A stretch of 35,007 nt of DNA from an uncultured Rhodospirillales bacterium (GTDB lineage: Bacteria > Pseudomonadota > Alphaproteobacteria > Acetobacterales > Acetobacteraceae), in the NCBI GenBank assembly GCA_903928895.1, contig CAIYSR010000159.1, positions 1-35,007 of the forward strand. Reading direction: 5' to 3'. The translations under genes were made by a program, and so were the position numbers. Below, piece after piece: positions 32,972 to 35,007 of the stretch (its first letter is position 1; each line of letters opens with the position of its first letter). The notes beneath the pieces were generated by a model. That model was not told the DNA's origin, ran no database searches, and worked only from the letters and a program-made list of their open reading frames with translations.

Positions 32972-34456
32972 TCACTGCACCCACTTCATATCCATCAGAA
33001 AAAACGCCTCATTCGGCGTCGGCTGCCACATCACTTCCTTGCGTGCGGCGAACATCATCACGTCCTGGTACAGCGGCACCCCCTGCACCTCGTCATGGAT
33101 CAGCGTCAGCGCGGTCCGATACGCCGCCAGCCGCTTGCTTTCGTCGAGCGTGTTGCGCCCGGCCACGATGGCGGCGTCGAGGGCCGGGATATTGGTTTTC
33201 GACCATTGGCTGGACGAGTGATAGAGCGGGAACAGCACCCCGTCCGCATCCTGGCAGCCGCAGGACCAGCGGAAGAAGCTGACATCGCCTGCCTCTTCCG
33301 GCCGGCCCTGGCGCAGCCGCAGATAGGTGCCGATATCGACCATCTGGATCTGCGCATCGAGCCCGACATCGCCCAGCATCTGGTGGATCGCCTGCACCAC
33401 GCGCTGATCGAACGAGGGCGCGGTCGGGAAGCTGATTTTCGTCCCCGGCGCCACGCCGGCTTCCTTCAGCAGCGCGCGGGCGCGGGCCGGGTCGTATTTG
33501 AACCCCGGCAGCCCCGCGATGAAGCCGAAATTCGACGCCGGCATCATCTGATCCACCGCCTTGCCGTAGCCCTTCAGCAGGGCCTCGACGATCAGGTCGC
33601 GGTCGATCGCCAGCGCCACCGCCTCGCGCACGCGGCGGTCTTTCATCGGCCCGGTCAGCCCGTTCAGCGCCAGCAGCGCCACCCGCTCCACCGGCGTCCA
33701 CAGCACGCGCAACTGGGCGTCGCCTTTGAGCGCCTCGGCGTCGTCGGTGAGCAGGATGCGGGTGATGTCCGACCGCCCCGAGCGCAGATTGGCCAGCCGC
33801 GTCGCCCCATCCGGCACCGGCCGGAATTCCACCTTCGGAAACGGCGCAGCGCCGCGCCAATAGCCAGGCATCGCGGCGAGTTCGGTGCGCACGCCGCGGG
33901 CGAACCCGGTCAGCTTGTAGGGCCCGCTGCCCACCGGCGCGGAATTGAACGCCTCGTTGCCGATCTTCTCAACCGCCGCCTTGGGCACCACCGACAACTT
34001 GGTCAACTGCGCCAGCAGCACCGGATACGGCACCTTGGTCGTCAGCTTCACGCTGTCCGGCCCCGTCACCTCGGCGCCGACGATGCTGTCGTACTGGCTC
34101 AGCTGCGGGCTCTTGAAGGCAGGATCGGTCACCCGCTTGATCGAGAACACCACGTCTTCGGGGGTGAGCTTGCTGCCGTCATGAAACACCACGTCGCTGC
34201 GCAGCTTGAGGATCACCGCGGTATCGGACTCATAGGTCCAGGACATCGCAATCTGCGGCACGATCTTGCCGGTGCTGTCGCGCGTCACCAGGTTGTCGAA
34301 CACGTTGCGATAGACGAAGTAGCTGTCGGGGTCCCACTGCACATGCGGATCGAGCGAGGCCGGGCTGCCCACCGTATCCACCACGAACAAATCCCGCCCC
34401 GCCTGCGCCGTCCCCGCCGCCACGAGCGCCATCGCCACCAGCAAATACCGCAACAT
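32972..34456 (-). CDS. Orphan family-5 ABC substrate-binding protein B
   Basis: A 494-residue periplasmic binding protein with a signal peptide ending near residue 19 (TAQAGR). By eye more than half of its residues match the 24179-25660 product: LDPHVQWDPDSYFVYRNVFD, DGSKLTPEDVVFSIKR, PAFKSPQLSQYDSIVGAEVT, PYPVLLAQLTKLSVVPKA, WSCGCQDADGV and the PTPNEAFFL C-terminus. The start at 34456 is preferred over one 14 codons upstream because the signal peptide begins there. It has no transporter partners on its strand. Together with copy A it probably extends the ligand range of a shared permease. Confidence 0.93.
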   Translation of the reverse strand: MLRYLLVAMALVAAGTAQAGRDLFVVDTVGSPASLDPHVQWDPDSYFVYRNVFDNLVTRDSTGKIVPQIAMSWTYESDTAVILKLRSDVVFHDGSKLTPEDVVFSIKRVTDPAFKSPQLSQYDSIVGAEVTGPDSVKLTTKVPYPVLLAQLTKLSVVPKAAVEKIGNEAFNSAPVGSGPYKLTGFARGVRTELAAMPGYWRGAAPFPKVEFRPVPDGATRLANLRSGRSDITRILLTDDAEALKGDAQLRVLWTPVERVALLALNGLTGPMKDRRVREAVALAIDRDLIVEALLKGYGKAVDQMMPASNFGFIAGLPGFKYDPARARALLKEAGVAPGTKISFPTAPSFDQRVVQAIHQMLGDVGLDAQIQMVDIGTYLRLRQGRPEEAGDVSFFRWSCGCQDADGVLFPLYHSSSQWSKTNIPALDAAIVAGRNTLDESKRLAAYRTALTLIHDEVQGVPLYQDVMMFAARKEVMWQPTPNEAFFLMDMKWVQ

Positions 34457-34543
34457 CCGCCTGCACCCCTCATGTTTCCCGAACCATGTCCCCCCCACAC
34501 CCCGCGGTCAACATCGCCCCCCAGCCCGATCTCGCTGTATCGC

Positions 34544-34573
34544 TTGACGCGAAGAACAGTCATATTTTATAAC
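34544..34573 (+). promoter_or_regulatory. Sigma-70-type promoter for the last gene
   Basis: TTGACG (34544-34549) is followed after 18 nt by TATAAC (34568-34573); TTATAA with a 17-nt spacer is an overlapping alternative. The AT-rich -10 stands out from its GC-rich surroundings. The -10 ends 2 nt before the first ATG, so transcription should begin within the ATG-GTG-ATG cluster at 34576-34584. The message would then be nearly or fully leaderless. Confidence 0.6.
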
Positions 34574-34575
34574 TG

Positions 34576-35007
34576 ATGGTGATGACAGCTCTCGCCACCA
34601 CCTTCCGGGATATCCTCGACGGCCTCAAGGTCACCCTGGGCGCCATTGCCCATCGCGACGCAAACGTCCGCGCCCTCGTCACCCTCGCCTGGTTCCACAT
34701 CAACCGCACCGTCCAGCGCTTCGAACGCCTCGTCACTCGCTGGCAATCCGGCACGCTCCCCAAGCCCCGCATCCGCGCCCCGCGCGCCAAACGCCCCACA
34801 CCGACCACCCAGGCGCCCCGCCTCCCCCGCGCCCGAGCCTGGCTCGTCCTTCGCCTGCAAGACCACCACGTCAACACCCGCGCCAGCCAGCTCCAGTATT
34901 TCCTCGCCAACACCCCTGATCTCCCGGCATTCCTCGAAGCCGCCCCGCAAGCCAGACGCCTCCTCCGCCCGCTCTGCACCATGCTCGGCGTCCAGATGCC
35001 AGGCGAC
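34576..35007 (+). CDS. Conserved hypothetical protein, 3' end outside the window
   Basis: An open frame of 144 codons runs to the window edge without a stop. It begins at ATG 34576, or at ATG 34582 if the message is leaderless. The product starts MTALATTFRDILDGLKVTLG (from the second ATG) and has a helical part with FHINRTVQRFERLVTRWQSG. A basic, proline-rich linker follows, then LVLRLQDHHVNTRASQLQYF and a C-terminal helical part with FLEAAPQARRLLRPLCTMLG. I recognise no named domain and suspect a family restricted to Acetobacteraceae. Codon use matches neighbouring plus-strand genes (C-ending), and the promoter upstream supports it as a real gene. Confidence 0.7.
   Translation, partial: MVMTALATTFRDILDGLKVTLGAIAHRDANVRALVTLAWFHINRTVQRFERLVTRWQSGTLPKPRIRAPRAKRPTPTTQAPRLPRARAWLVLRLQDHHVNTRASQLQYFLANTPDLPAFLEAAPQARRLLRPLCTMLGVQMPGD

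Noticed and set aside
1-35007. Mobile element, prophage or CRISPR
   Set aside because: No transposase, integrase, phage structural gene, Cas gene or regularly spaced repeat was seen. Repeats R, S and the AT-rich hairpins carry no gene of their own.

Overview
The window comes from a high-GC alphaproteobacterium. I favour Acetobacteraceae because of the look of the proteins and of the hairpin repeats between genes, but this is recognition from memory and not a computed placement. I count 24 genes, one of them cut by the right edge. I see no tRNA, rRNA, transposase, integrase, phage gene or CRISPR array. The content is dominated by solute uptake and by exported or catabolic hydrolases.

Layout. 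(1) 1-2339: one arm of a long intergenic repeat, a strong terminator, and a stand-alone EF-G gene on the minus strand. (2) 2638-6535: DUF1800, Tat-type DUF1501 and a secreted SGNH hydrolase, all plus strand. (3) 6747-10188: a dihydroxyphthalate-decarboxylase-like protein followed by a polar-amino-acid ABC importer (binding protein, permease, ATPase). (4) 10309-11883: an orphan Tat-type family-5 binding protein on the minus strand. (5) 12255-23825: a long plus-strand locus with a family-5 binding protein, two Dpp/Opp permeases, two Dpp/Opp ATPases, a self-processing C45 (penicillin acyltransferase-like) Ntn hydrolase, an AtuA/DUF1446 protein, DUF4387, a second family-5 binding protein and an Fsr-type MFS exporter. 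(6) 24179-25660: an orphan family-5 binding protein on the minus strand. (7) 26231-27238: an alpha/beta-hydrolase lipoprotein. (8) 27327-31220: a dialkylglycine-decarboxylase-like PLP enzyme, divergent from an N-carbamoyl-D-amino-acid hydrolase and a D-aminopeptidase. (9) 31273-32712: a Wzx-like flippase. (10) 32972-34456: a paralogue of the binding protein in (6). (11) The 5' part of an unknown gene behind a good promoter.

How the genes may work together. Region 5 reads as import of a peptide-like or N-acylated compound, amide cleavage or acyl transfer by the C45 enzyme, and further handling of a product by the AtuA/DUF4387 pair. Region 8 reads as release of free D-amino acids from D-peptides, amides and N-carbamoyl derivatives, with a PLP enzyme that could consume amino acids, possibly alpha,alpha-dialkyl ones. 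Both are inferences from family and gene order. They are the best candidates here for an undescribed catabolic system.

Non-coding structure is unusually rich. There are two copies of a 170-bp three-hairpin repeat whose differences preserve base pairing, two pairs of inverted AT-rich hairpins between convergent genes, and a 174-bp near-identical direct repeat about 25.9 kb apart.
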